This document shows, one piece after another, positions 25,976 through 34,979 of a stretch of 64,000 nt of DNA (its first letter is position 1; each line of letters begins with the position of its first letter). Both the position numbers and the translations under genes were made by a program. Source of the DNA: an uncultured Eubacteriales bacterium (lineage in GTDB: Bacteria; Bacillota; Clostridia; Oscillospirales; Acutalibacteraceae); contig CAKSPR010000001.1 in assembly GCA_934486455.1 (NCBI GenBank), forward strand, positions 1-64,000, written 5' to 3'. A model generated the notes under the pieces. It did no database searches. It was not told the origin of the DNA and saw only the letters and a list, made by a program, of their open reading frames with translations.

Positions 25976-27172
25976 CTATCCGCAGATCATTCCGAAGACC
26001 TTGGACAGTACAACGATGATAACCAGTGCGATAGGATAGGTTGCGGCGTAAGCCGAGGTTACATCATCGGTTCCGGCAACCGAAACAAGGGTGCCGAGGG
26101 CGGGTGTTGAGGTCATACCGCCGGTGATGGAGCCGAGGTTGTTGAATATGCTGAGTTTGAAAACATATTTGGCGAAGATAAAGCCGATAACCATAGGCAG
26201 GGTGGTCATTATAACGCCGTATACGAAATAGATGGGCTTGAAGTGGGTTATGAAGTTGACTCCTCCGGGAACGCCGGCGCCGATAAGGAAGAGCATAAGA
26301 CCGAGCTCACGGAAAACATTAAGGGTGTTTTTGGTCATATGCATGTCGATAGGCCCGAGATGTCCGAAGTGGCCGATTATAAGGCCGACGATAAGCGTGC
26401 CCCCCGAAGAGCCGAGGGAAAAGTTAATTCCGGGAATTTTGATTGTTCCGAGAATAATGCCCAGCGCCACGGTGGTCATAAACGGGAAGAAATCGAGCGC
26501 ATCGAGCTTTTTGAGCTTTTTCTTGGGCTCGGGGATTACAACGGCGTTGGCGGCTTTGAACTTTTCTCTTTCCTCGGGAATGTTAACTTTAAGAATACGG
26601 GGAATAATCTGAACGAAGAAAACCACGCCCAGCACGCCGAAGATGTAGGCAATGCCGTAGCCCGAGGTGACCTGTTCCTCACCCGCGGCGAAGGCCTCCT
26701 TTGCAGAAGCAAGACCGGGGGTGGAGGTAAGAGCGCCGGTAAGAAGACCGATGGCCATGGCAGGCTCAACACCGAGCGCCACGCATATTGCCATTGCGAC
26801 AAATCCGGCAAGGATTATGATAACGCCCATAAGGATATAGGACATTGTGCTCTTGTTAAAGCTGCGGAAAAACTTAGGTCCGGCAATAAGACCGACTCCC
26901 GAAACGAACAGCGCCGTTCCGATGTTTGAAATAAGCGAAAACATCTTTTTAATGTCGCCGCTCCAAAGAGTAATGTCGGTTTCGCCGACCGTGAATGTGC
27001 CGACCTTGCTGGCCAAAATTCCGAAAAGCAGGGCGACAAGAAGAACTCCGGCGGTGCCGAGGGAAATTCCCTTTATCTCAAGTCCGCCGATAAGGTAGCC
27101 GATTGTGGCTATAATGAAAACAAAAAATAAGGTGGTGAGCAAGCTGCCCAGAACCGAGCCGATATAAACCAT
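25976..27172 (-). CDS. AspT/YidE/YbjL-type antiporter
   Basis: The 398-residue membrane protein consists of two copies of the AspT-YidE-YbjL antiporter fold. The duplicated marker is GALTSTPGLASA near residue 147 and GGMTSTPALGTL near residue 360. Known relatives exchange aspartate for alanine or succinate. The TrkA-C domains often found between the halves are missing, replaced by a short charged linker (PEPKKKLKKLDALD). It follows frdA after 244 bp on the same strand, so import of aspartate, malate or fumarate in exchange for succinate is a reasonable inference. The start has AGAGGAG. Confidence 0.85.
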   Translation of the reverse strand: MVYIGSVLGSLLTTLFFVFIIATIGYLIGGLEIKGISLGTAGVLLVALLFGILASKVGTFTVGETDITLWSGDIKKMFSLISNIGTALFVSGVGLIAGPKFFRSFNKSTMSYILMGVIIILAGFVAMAICVALGVEPAMAIGLLTGALTSTPGLASAKEAFAAGEEQVTSGYGIAYIFGVLGVVFFVQIIPRILKVNIPEEREKFKAANAVVIPEPKKKLKKLDALDFFPFMTTVALGIILGTIKIPGINFSLGSSGGTLIVGLIIGHFGHLGPIDMHMTKNTLNVFRELGLMLFLIGAGVPGGVNFITHFKPIYFVYGVIMTTLPMVIGFIFAKYVFKLSIFNNLGSITGGMTSTPALGTLVSVAGTDDVTSAYAATYPIALVIIVVLSKVFGMICG

Positions 27173-27184
27173 ATTTTTTTCTCC

Positions 27185-27400
27185 TCTGAAACTTTCTTTG
27201 CGCGGCGCCCTGCAAGAAGCAATTCGCCCGTTACCTGTTCACAAGGGGAATTTTCCGTAAAACACGGGAATTTCCCATAGAGAACAGGTCTGCGTGGTGC
27301 AGCGCTTAGGTTTCGGTCATTTGCCGACTTCTCACATTCCGACAAATGCCGAGACCGAAGCAGGGTCTCCCCCGCTTCGATCGTAGCAAAAATAATTTAA
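27185..27400 (-). other. Structured RNA region between frdA and the antiporter gene
   Basis: Two nested hairpins can form in the minus-strand transcript. The first has TTCGGT/ACCGAA and CATTTG/CAAATG arms. The second has an outer CCTGTTC/GAACAGG pair, a middle GGGAA/TTCCC pair and an inner CCGT/ACGG pair. Neither has a U-tract. I do not recognise an RNA family. Confidence 0.5.
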
Positions 27401-27416
27401 TTACCCAAAATCAAAA

Positions 27417-29012
27417 TTATTGTTTTCTTGCGTAATCGGGAAGTATTTTAGGCGATTTGACCTCGGTTTCGATACCGGCGGAAGCAAGCTCATTCTCAAA
27501 TCTGTCGACATGGTCGAGGGTCAGGCTGCCCACCGTAACGCTCTTTGCCTTTTCGGAGGCGTGCTGTCCTGCGTTGCGTCCGAAAACGATAACGTCAAGC
27601 AAGGAGTTGCCCATAAGACGGTTGCGCCCGTGAATTCCTCCGACAGCCTCGCCGGCCACAAAGAGGTTTTCAACGCCGCTCTGTCCGTCGGCAGAAATGT
27701 CGATACCGCCGTTTTGATAGTGAAGGGTGGGATAAACAAGAATGGGCTCCTTGCGGATGTCGATGCCGTATTTGCCGAACATTCTCATCATGGCGGGAAT
27801 TCTCTTTTCGATGGTTCCCTCGCCGTTTTTAAGCTCGATCATGGGAGTGTCGAGCCACACGGCCTTGCCCTGAGGAGTGGTAACGCCGTTGCCGCGGTCG
27901 GAGCATTCGCGGATTATCGAAGCTGCCGAAACATCGCGGGTCTCGAGAGGATGCATAAATACCTCGCCGTTGACATTAACAAGCTTTGCACCGAGGGATC
28001 TTACCTTTTCGGTAACAAGTGCGCCGAAAATCTGCTCGGGGAAAGCGGCGCCGGTGGGGTGATACTGGAGGGTGTCGGCATAAAGCAGCTTTGCGCCCAC
28101 GCGGTAGGCAAGCACAAGTCCGTCGGCAGTCGCGCCGTAATGGTTGGAGGTGGGGAAGCCCTGATAATGGAGACGTCCCGCGCCGCCGGTGGCGATGATG
28201 ACGGTCTTTGCCTTGGCAACAAGGATTTCCTTGGTTTCCATATTCATAAGAACAGCGCCTGCGGCCTTGCCCTCGTCGTCAAGAATGATCTCAATTGCAA
28301 CGGTGAAGTCGACAACGGGAATCTCGCGGTTTAAAACCTCGTCGCGGAGGGTTCTCATAATTTCGGCGCCGGAATAGTCTTTTGCGGCGTGCATACGCTT
28401 TCTGGAGGTACCGCCGCCGTGGGTGGTGATCATGGTTCCGTCGGGAGCCTTGTCGAATTCCACACCGAGATCGTTGAGCCACTGAATGGCCTCGGGAGCC
28501 TCGTTAACGAGCTTGTAAAGCAGCTCGGGCTTTGCGGCAAAATGTCCGCCGCCGAAGGCATCGAGATAATGCTGAGCGGGGGAATCGTTGGGCTTGTCGG
28601 CGGCCTGGATTCCGCCCTCTGCCATCATGGTGTTGGCATCGCCGATACGGAGCTTTGTAACGATCATAACATTAGCGCCGTTTTTGTGTGCCTCGATTGC
28701 GGCCGAAGAACCTGCTCCGCCGCCGCCGATGATGAGCACATCAACATCATAATCGGGGTTAGAAAGGTCGGGGCGGTTGTCCTTGATGCGGCTGTGTCCC
28801 TGAAGCAGGGCGCAAAGCTCGGTAGGAACCTTTTCGCCCTTGTTGGGGCCGACCTTGAGCTCGCGGAACTCTTCCTTTTTATAATCGGGATGATAGGTGG
28901 CAAGGAGGGTATCCTTTTCCTCGGCTGTCATTCTTCTGGGTTCAAGCCTGGTGTTTTCTTCACGGGCGGCTTCAACCTTTTTTATAGATGCTTCAAAATC
29001 GCTGGGATACAT
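27417..29012 (-). CDS. frdA: Fumarate reductase flavoprotein subunit (soluble type)
   Basis: The 531-residue flavoprotein belongs to the succinate dehydrogenase/fumarate reductase family. An 85-residue extension precedes the FAD motif VLIIGGGGAGSSAA. Further sites are MMAEGGIQAA, THGGGTSRKRMHAAKDYSG, the active-site block LQYHPTGA with Arg in LVTEKVRSL, and NRLMGNSLLDVIVFGR. The usual C-terminal helical domain is mostly absent. It is followed by an antiporter and preceded by frdB and flx genes, and no membrane-anchor subunit is present. It should therefore be cytoplasmic, reducing fumarate with electrons delivered through FrdB. Aspartate oxidase is an alternative family, made unlikely by the FrdB partner. 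Confidence 0.88.
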   Translation of the reverse strand: MYPSDFEASIKKVEAAREENTRLEPRRMTAEEKDTLLATYHPDYKKEEFRELKVGPNKGEKVPTELCALLQGHSRIKDNRPDLSNPDYDVDVLIIGGGGAGSSAAIEAHKNGANVMIVTKLRIGDANTMMAEGGIQAADKPNDSPAQHYLDAFGGGHFAAKPELLYKLVNEAPEAIQWLNDLGVEFDKAPDGTMITTHGGGTSRKRMHAAKDYSGAEIMRTLRDEVLNREIPVVDFTVAIEIILDDEGKAAGAVLMNMETKEILVAKAKTVIIATGGAGRLHYQGFPTSNHYGATADGLVLAYRVGAKLLYADTLQYHPTGAAFPEQIFGALVTEKVRSLGAKLVNVNGEVFMHPLETRDVSAASIIRECSDRGNGVTTPQGKAVWLDTPMIELKNGEGTIEKRIPAMMRMFGKYGIDIRKEPILVYPTLHYQNGGIDISADGQSGVENLFVAGEAVGGIHGRNRLMGNSLLDVIVFGRNAGQHASEKAKSVTVGSLTLDHVDRFENELASAGIETEVKSPKILPDYARKQ

Positions 29013-29024
29013 AGTTTTACCTCC

Positions 29025-29699
29025 TTATTTCTCTATCTCGCGGTTGTTATAGAGCTCTTTCATTTCCTCAACGGGCTTCTGCATAAGGCTCTCGAGAAGC
29101 TCCTTAAAGTCGCCGTTTTTGATCTCTTTTACGCGGTCTTCGAGATGCTTGGTGTGAGGAGCGAGGTATTTACCGTTGATACGGCGGGCAAGCATTGCCA
29201 CCTGAGGATGGGAAATGCCTGCGGGGCAGCGGGAGGAGCAAACGCCGCACATAACGCAGTCGAAGGACTCGTCGGCGCATTTATCGAACTCTCCGCGCTG
29301 TGCATAGGCGATGTACTGCATGACATTAAGTCCCTGGGTACAGCTCTTGGTACAGGCGTTACAGCCGATACAGCTGTAAATCTCGGGATAAAGCTGCATC
29401 ATAATGGCCTGGGTCGGGGAAACCTTTTCGATGTCGTAAACCTGCTTGATGAGGGGGAAGAAGGGCAGGGTTGCCACATACATATTGTCCTCAACCTGGG
29501 TCGAGCAGGCGAGACATACCTTAAGCTCGCGGTCGCCCTTTATGCGATAGATGGTGGCGCAGGCGCCGCAGAAGCCGTTTCGGCAGCCGCAGCCCCTAAC
29601 CAGCTGATAGCCGGCATATTCCATTGCGCCCATAATTGTAAGTGATGACGGGACTTCATATTTTTTGCCCATCAGGAAGACATTAACCGTTTTTTCCAT
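29025..29699 (-). CDS. frdB: Fumarate reductase iron-sulfur subunit
   Basis: The 224-residue protein has an N-terminal 2Fe-2S domain (GCGCRNGFCGAC plus VCLACST). A C-terminal 4Fe-4S dicluster region has CIGCNACTKSCTQG and CVMCGVCSSRCPAG. In FrdB/TfrB proteins these clusters pass electrons to the flavin of FrdA. The presence of CxxCxxxCxxxCP pairs without a quinone-site partner resembles soluble thiol- or Hdr-linked enzymes. It lies 12 bp upstream of frdA and 14 bp after the flxA-like gene. The start has GGGAGG. Confidence 0.88.
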   Translation of the reverse strand: MEKTVNVFLMGKKYEVPSSLTIMGAMEYAGYQLVRGCGCRNGFCGACATIYRIKGDRELKVCLACSTQVEDNMYVATLPFFPLIKQVYDIEKVSPTQAIMMQLYPEIYSCIGCNACTKSCTQGLNVMQYIAYAQRGEFDKCADESFDCVMCGVCSSRCPAGISHPQVAMLARRINGKYLAPHTKHLEDRVKEIKNGDFKELLESLMQKPVEEMKELYNNREIEK

Positions 29700-29713
29700 A
29701 TATTTAACCTCCC

Positions 29714-30544
29714 TTAATACTCGTCGGGCAGCTCGTCAAGCTGGTCACAGCGGAAAACAGGACCGTCCTTGCAGACATATTTGCTGCCGATGTTGCAGCG
29801 GCCGCATTTTCCGACGCCGCATTTCATTCTAAGCTCCATGGTGGTAAAGACCTGAGTCTTGTTAAAGCCAAGCTCCATAAGTCCGGCCAAGGTGAATTTG
29901 ATCATAATGGGAGGACCGCAGATGATGACGGTTTTGTCGGTGTCGAAGCCAAGCTCCTTAACATAATTCGGAACAAAGCCCACATGGCCGTCCCAGCCCT
30001 CCTGCTCACGGTCGATTGTAAGCCAGACGTTAAAGTCGGGCTCGTTCATCCATTCGTCGATGATCTCCTTGTAATCCACGAGATCGTCGGCGCTTCTCGA
30101 GCCGTAAACAATGTCGACCTTGCCGTAGTTTTCTCTGTGTGCACGGACATAGTTTATAACCGAGCGCAGAGGTGCAAGACCGATACCGCCGGCCACAAAG
30201 AGCAGATCCTTGCCCTTGAAAGCCGATTCAACGGGGAACCCGTTGCCGTAGGGTCCGCGGATGGTGATTTGCTGGCCGACCTCCATCTGGTGGAGCCAGG
30301 AGGTCAGACATCCGCATTTTTTAATGCTGAATTCCATATATTCCTCGTTTGTGGGGGAGGAGGTTATGGAGAACATGGCCTCGCCCACGCCGGGGATGGA
30401 AAGCATAGCACACTGCCCGGGGATATGTTCAAAGCATTTGCCGCCTTCAAGAGCGTTAACGCGGAAGGTTTTAACATCGGGAGTGTCTATTCTCACATCG
30501 GTAACAACACCGATATGGGGAATGAGAGTTTCGTTTACTGACAT
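29714..30544 (-). CDS. flxA: FlxA-like FAD/NAD(P)H oxidoreductase subunit
   Basis: The 276-residue protein is of the ferredoxin-reductase/PyrK type. It has an FAD-binding barrel (RGPYGNGFPVES), an NAD-binding Rossmann part (DLLFVAGGIGLAPLRSVI, TVIICGPPIMI) and a C-terminal cluster site MRMKCGVGKCGRCNIG-like motif with a later Cys in VFRCDQL. In Flx-Hdr complexes FlxA takes electrons from NADH. Its ATG overlaps the stop of the preceding Fe-S gene as TGATG. Sulfide dehydrogenase or hydrogenase gamma subunits look similar, but the operon supports Flx. Confidence 0.83.
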   Translation of the reverse strand: MSVNETLIPHIGVVTDVRIDTPDVKTFRVNALEGGKCFEHIPGQCAMLSIPGVGEAMFSITSSPTNEEYMEFSIKKCGCLTSWLHQMEVGQQITIRGPYGNGFPVESAFKGKDLLFVAGGIGLAPLRSVINYVRAHRENYGKVDIVYGSRSADDLVDYKEIIDEWMNEPDFNVWLTIDREQEGWDGHVGFVPNYVKELGFDTDKTVIICGPPIMIKFTLAGLMELGFNKTQVFTTMELRMKCGVGKCGRCNIGSKYVCKDGPVFRCDQLDELPDEY

Positions 30545-31569
30545 CAGTTTTTACCCCCTAACCTTTTAATGACTTTGGCAATGTTCATGGAGATGGGGCA
30601 TTTTGCAACGCATCGGCCGCATCCCACGCAGGAATAAAGTCCGTCGTTGTTGGCCGGATAGTAAACCAGCTTGTGCATAAATCTCTGGCGGAAGCGCTCG
30701 AGCTGAGTTTTTCTGGGCTGGCCGCCGGCGGTTTTGGTAAAGTCGGAATACATGCAGGAGTCCCAACAGCGGAATCTTCTGATACCGTGGCCGGTGTCGA
30801 AGTCGCGGATGTCGTAGCACTGGCAGGTGGGGCATACGAAGGTGCAGGTTCCGCAGCCGAGGCAGGCTTCCGAAAGGGAGGCCCATTCGGGGGAATTGAA
30901 TTTGTCAAGCAGCACATCCTCGCTGCCGAATCCGTCAAGAGAGAGGCCGTTTAAGGGCAGCTTTTCGCAGATTTCTTTGGTGGCGGCCTTCTGGGCTTCA
31001 ACCTCGGCAGTGTCCGCATCCTCAAAGAGAGCGGCTATTTTGCCTTCAAGAGCCTTGCCCTTTTCGGTCTTTCCCTCGAAGAAAAGTCCGTCCTCGGTAA
31101 GGTAGGTTACGGCGTCGCCGCAGGGCTCGGTGGGGTCGATTCCGAACACGCCGCAGAAGCAGGTCTCTTCGGGAGCCGAGCAGGCCATGGTAACTACCGT
31201 GCCCTTGTCTCTGCGGGATTTATAGTAGGTGTCCACCGGATCGGACAGGAAGACCCTGTCGAGCACATCAAAGCTCTTGGCGTCGCAGGCGCGCACGCCG
31301 AAAATCACAAAGTCCCTGGTCTCATCGCGAAGGTCGATGATCTCGATCTTCTTTCCGTCCATCTTAAAGCCCATAAGGTTTTCGGTCTGGGGGAAGAAAA
31401 GGTCCTTGGGGGAACGGTTGGTGTGAAGCTCGTCGAGGCAAACCTCTGCCCCCTCGTTCCATTTGAAGAAGTCGATCTTTCCGCTTCTCTTTATGGGAAG
31501 ATAAAGCTCGTCGCTTTCCGAGATCTTGGCAAAAAGCTCGGGAAGCTTTTCTCTGTTTATTTTAAGCAT
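30544..31569 (-). CDS. 4Fe-4S dicluster protein of the Flx module
   Basis: The 341-residue protein resembles the AsrA/4Fe-4S dicluster family that forms FlxB or FlxC. It has CLGCGTCTFVCPTCQC at about residue 235, FRCWDSCMYSDF, and CVGCGRCVAKCPISMN near the end. The N-terminal 200 residues contain FGVRACDAKSFDVLDRVFL and a Cys group CSAPEETCFCGVFG. It should relay electrons between FlxA and the FlxD/Hdr part. It overlaps both neighbours by one base, which indicates translational coupling. Which of the two Fe-S genes corresponds to FlxB and which to FlxC is not settled here. Confidence 0.78.
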   Translation of the reverse strand: MLKINREKLPELFAKISESDELYLPIKRSGKIDFFKWNEGAEVCLDELHTNRSPKDLFFPQTENLMGFKMDGKKIEIIDLRDETRDFVIFGVRACDAKSFDVLDRVFLSDPVDTYYKSRRDKGTVVTMACSAPEETCFCGVFGIDPTEPCGDAVTYLTEDGLFFEGKTEKGKALEGKIAALFEDADTAEVEAQKAATKEICEKLPLNGLSLDGFGSEDVLLDKFNSPEWASLSEACLGCGTCTFVCPTCQCYDIRDFDTGHGIRRFRCWDSCMYSDFTKTAGGQPRKTQLERFRQRFMHKLVYYPANNDGLYSCVGCGRCVAKCPISMNIAKVIKRLGGKN

Positions 31570-32558
31570 CAGTTGTCCCCTCCTTTGTCCGAAACGACGG
31601 TAGGCTCGACATCATCCTTGGTAAAGTTGGTGAGAGGAGTGCGGGGCTCGTCGGCGGTCTCGCCGGCCTGGAACTCGCCGTAGAAGGTGTCGATGTCCTT
31701 GATGAATTTGCGGTTTAAAAGGTGGAGAGGAATGTTCTGGGGGCACACCCTCGAACATTCGCCGCAGTCGGTGCAGCGTCCGGCCACATGGAAGGCGCGG
31801 ATGATGTGGAACATGTTTTCCTCGAAGGAATCAACCGCCGCTTTTTGAGAAATTCCCGAATCGGGGTTGTCGAAAACGCAGTTGGTGCAGGAGCAGGCGG
31901 GACATACATTGCGGCAGGCGTTGCAGCGAATGCACTTGGAAAGCTCGCCTCTCCAGAACTCAAAGCGCTCGTCGGGGGTCATGGCCTCAAGCTTTGCAAC
32001 CGTATCGAAGCGGTTGCCCTTCCATGAATCGTCGATCTCCCGGTCGACGGTGATCATTTCGTCGTATACGACATGGGTCTTGCGGCAAACGGTGCAGCGG
32101 TCGAGCAGAGCGTCTCTTCTGGCCACCTCTTTGTCGCCGTAAAGGGTATGTACGGTCAGTGTGTCGCCGTCCTCGTCAACCGAGGTGATACCCTTAATGC
32201 CCATATCACGGATCTTTTCGATGTCAAGCTTTCCGCCGCAGAAAATTCCGATGACATAGGTCTTTTCTCTGTCGATGCGGTGCTCCTTCAAAAGCTCGTT
32301 AAAGCTGTATGTGTCGCAGGGCTTGAGGAAAACGGCGATCCTTCCGTCCTTTTTGGTTTCGTTGATGAGGTATTTGCTCAGGTTTGCGCCGCAAAAGCCG
32401 CTGTAAACGAAATCCGAAAGCTCATCCTTGGAACCGAAAACGGCGGGGGTGGGATCATAGAAAAATTCTCCCGCCTTCCAACCCAGCACCCGATCTACGG
32501 TGCCGTTTTCAAGGAGTTCCCCTGCTTTTTCAATCATTCTGTCAAAGATTTCTTGCAT
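31569..32558 (-). CDS. Second 4Fe-4S protein of the Flx module (FrhB-like N-terminus)
   Basis: The 329-residue protein has an N-terminal region like coenzyme F420 hydrogenase beta/FrhB proteins (FLKPCDTYSFNELLKE, YVIGIFCGG). It also has cluster sites CTVCRKTH, CIRCNACRNVCPACSCTNC and CTDCGECSRVCPQNIP. This pattern fits FlxB/FlxC subunits that carry electrons from NADH towards HdrA. It overlaps the mvhD-like gene by 25 bp and the next gene by one base. F420 use is not implied in this organism. Confidence 0.78.
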   Translation of the reverse strand: MQEIFDRMIEKAGELLENGTVDRVLGWKAGEFFYDPTPAVFGSKDELSDFVYSGFCGANLSKYLINETKKDGRIAVFLKPCDTYSFNELLKEHRIDREKTYVIGIFCGGKLDIEKIRDMGIKGITSVDEDGDTLTVHTLYGDKEVARRDALLDRCTVCRKTHVVYDEMITVDREIDDSWKGNRFDTVAKLEAMTPDERFEFWRGELSKCIRCNACRNVCPACSCTNCVFDNPDSGISQKAAVDSFEENMFHIIRAFHVAGRCTDCGECSRVCPQNIPLHLLNRKFIKDIDTFYGEFQAGETADEPRTPLTNFTKDDVEPTVVSDKGGDN

Positions 32559-32986
32559 CTCAGGTCCTCCAATCTCTTATTAGGTCCAAGCTCGGTAACG
32601 GTTTTAACGAAATCGTTCATAACGGTGGAAAATCTTACGCCCTCGGCGGCCGATACCCATTCGACGCGGGTGCGGCCTCTCTCGATCCCGAGGAAGTCGA
32701 GCATACCGAAGAGCAGGGTCATACGGCGGCGGGCATAATAGTTTCCGGTGGTATAGTGGCAGTCGCCGGGGTGGCAGCCGCACATGATAACCCCGTCGGC
32801 GCCGCGCTGGAAGGCGCGAAGTATGAAAATGGGGTTGACGCGGCAGGAGCAGGGAACGCGGATTATCTTAACGTTGGCGGGATAATTCAGTCGGTTGGTG
32901 CCTGCAAGGTCTGCACCGGCGTAGGAGCACCAGTTGCAGCAGAAAGCCACGATTTTAGGTGTGAATTCTTTATTCTCTATTTGCAT
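32534..32986 (-). CDS. flxD: MvhD/FlxD-like hydrogenase iron-sulfur subunit
   Basis: The 150-residue protein shows the MvhD pattern FCCNWCSYAGAD, RVPCSCRVNP and CGCHPGDCHY, binding a 2Fe-2S cluster. In methanogens MvhD joins the electron donor module to HdrA. In Flx-Hdr systems FlxD plays that part. It overlaps the 3' end of hdrA by 10 bases, with the ribosome site GGAGG inside hdrA. Its place directly after hdrA supports a donor-to-HdrA bridge. Confidence 0.88.
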   Translation of the reverse strand: MQIENKEFTPKIVAFCCNWCSYAGADLAGTNRLNYPANVKIIRVPCSCRVNPIFILRAFQRGADGVIMCGCHPGDCHYTTGNYYARRRMTLLFGMLDFLGIERGRTRVEWVSAAEGVRFSTVMNDFVKTVTELGPNKRLEDLRCKKSLTE

Positions 32987-34965
32987 ATCGCATCTACCTC
33001 CGCCATAATTTGTTTGTTGGCAAAGCCCTTGAGGTCCATTGCGCCGGACATACAGGCGACCGTGCAGGCGCCGCAGCCCTGGCAGACAGCCTCGTTGACC
33101 GATGCGACCCTTCTGGTCTCGGTCTTGCCGCCGCCCAAACGGAATTCCTTATCAATGTAGGTAATTGCGCCGTAGGGGCAGACATTCGCGCAAGTCGAGC
33201 AACCGTTGCACATCATTTCGTTGGAATGGGCAACGCAGGGGTTGCAGGTCAGCTTATCCTTGGAAAGCAGGCCGATGACCTTTGCGGCGGCGGCCGATGC
33301 CTGAGCGACCGTTTCGGGGATGTCCTTAGGACCTTGGCAAACACCCGAAAGGAATACGCCGGCGGTGGGGCTTTCGACAGGACGGAGCTTGGGATGGGCT
33401 TCGGTGAAGAAGTCGTTGGTGTCCATGCTGGCGGTCAGCATGGTGGCTAAAGGACGGGCGGATTTGTCCGGCTCGATAGCGGCGGCAAGCACCACCATAT
33501 CGGCCTCGATCTTGATCTGCTCGTTCATAATAAGGTCGGAGGCCTGAACGGTCAGCTTTCCGTCGTGGGGAGCGACCTTTCCGACCATGCCCTTGATGTA
33601 GTGCACGCCGTATTCCTCAACGGCGCGGCGATAGAACTCGTCGAAGTTCTTGCCGGGGGTACGCACATCGATATAGAAAACATAAACATCGGTGTCGGGA
33701 TATTTTTCGCGGGTGAGCATTGCGTGCTTTGCGGTATACATACAGCAGATTTTTGAGCAATAGCTCTTGCCCTTGCTTTCGTCGCAGCGGGAGCCCACGC
33801 ACTGTACGAAAACGATGGTGTGGGGGTGGGTTTTGTCGGAGGGACGAAGCAGCGTGCCGCCGGTAGGTCCTGCGGCGTTCATGAGACGCTCATATTCGAG
33901 AGAGGTGACAACGTCGGGACTCTGGGAATATGCAAACTCGTCGTATTTGTCGACCTTAATGGGATTAAAGCCGGTGGCGGCGACGATTGCGCCGTATTTT
34001 TCCTCGACAAATTCGTCCTTCTGGGTATAGTCGATAGCCTTGGCCTCGCAGACGGTGGAGCACAGTCCGCATTTGCCGTTTTTAAGCTTGAGGCAGTAGT
34101 TGGGGTCGATTCTCGCAACCTTCGGAACGGCCTGGGCAAAGGGAATGTAAACGGCGGTGCGGTTGTCAAGTCCGAGATTGAACTCGTTGGGCACCTTCTT
34201 CATGGGACATTTTTCGGTGCAGGCTCCGCAGCCGGTGCAGATGTCCTCGTTTACATAGCGGGCCTTTCTGCGGATCTTGACCGAGAAGTTGCCCACAAAT
34301 CCCTTGACCTCTTCAACCTCGCTGAAGGAGTATATTTTAATTTTCTCGTTCTGGGCGGCTTCAACCATTTTGGGGGTCAGAATACATGCGGCACAGTCGA
34401 GAGTGGGGAAGGTTTTGTCTATCTGAGCCATCTTTCCGCCGATTGTGGGGGATTTTTCGACAATGTCGACCTCGTATCCTGCGTCGGCGATGTCAAGAGC
34501 GGTCTGGATACCGGCGATACCTCCGCCGATTACGAGAGCGCGCTTGGTAACCGGGCTTTCACCTGCGGTCAGCGGTGCGTTGAGATGCACCTTCGCGATG
34601 GCGGCGCGGCCGAGAATGACCGCCTTTTCGGTGGCGGTGGCCATATCCTTATGTATCCAGGAGCACTGCTCGCGGATATTGGCTATTTCCACCATGTAGG
34701 GGTTTACTCCGGCCGATGCGGCAGCCTTTCTAAAGGTGGCCTCGTGCATACGGGGGGAGCAGGAGCAGATTACGACGCCTGTAAGACCGTATTCCTTAAT
34801 GGAATTCTTAACAAGGTCCTGACCTGCCTGAGAGCACATATATTGGTAGTCGGCGGAAAAAACAACGCCGGGCTCTTTGCCGAGAGTTTCGGCAACCTTT
34901 TTTACATCGACCGTGGCGGCGATGTTACTACCGCACCAGCAGACGAATACGCCTATTCTTTGCAT
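32977..34965 (-). CDS. hdrA: HdrA-type electron-bifurcating flavoprotein
   Basis: The 662-residue protein opens with an HdrA N-terminal domain (RIGVFVCWCGSNIAATVDV, VICSCSPRMHEATFRKA) and has an FAD-binding Rossmann fold (ALVIGGGIAGIQTALDIADAG). Internal ferredoxin sites are CTGCGACTEKCP and CGLCSTVCEAKAI, and two more lie at the C-terminus (CNGCSTCANVCPYG, CQGCGACTVAC). HdrA flavin splits electron pairs in methanogen heterodisulfide reductase. Here it would bifurcate between ferredoxin and the HdrBC/Frd branch. This role is inferred from family and context. Confidence 0.92.
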   Translation of the reverse strand: MQRIGVFVCWCGSNIAATVDVKKVAETLGKEPGVVFSADYQYMCSQAGQDLVKNSIKEYGLTGVVICSCSPRMHEATFRKAAASAGVNPYMVEIANIREQCSWIHKDMATATEKAVILGRAAIAKVHLNAPLTAGESPVTKRALVIGGGIAGIQTALDIADAGYEVDIVEKSPTIGGKMAQIDKTFPTLDCAACILTPKMVEAAQNEKIKIYSFSEVEEVKGFVGNFSVKIRRKARYVNEDICTGCGACTEKCPMKKVPNEFNLGLDNRTAVYIPFAQAVPKVARIDPNYCLKLKNGKCGLCSTVCEAKAIDYTQKDEFVEEKYGAIVAATGFNPIKVDKYDEFAYSQSPDVVTSLEYERLMNAAGPTGGTLLRPSDKTHPHTIVFVQCVGSRCDESKGKSYCSKICCMYTAKHAMLTREKYPDTDVYVFYIDVRTPGKNFDEFYRRAVEEYGVHYIKGMVGKVAPHDGKLTVQASDLIMNEQIKIEADMVVLAAAIEPDKSARPLATMLTASMDTNDFFTEAHPKLRPVESPTAGVFLSGVCQGPKDIPETVAQASAAAAKVIGLLSKDKLTCNPCVAHSNEMMCNGCSTCANVCPYGAITYIDKEFRLGGGKTETRRVASVNEAVCQGCGACTVACMSGAMDLKGFANKQIMAEVDAICK

Positions 34966-34979
34966 TGCGCTTTTCCTCC

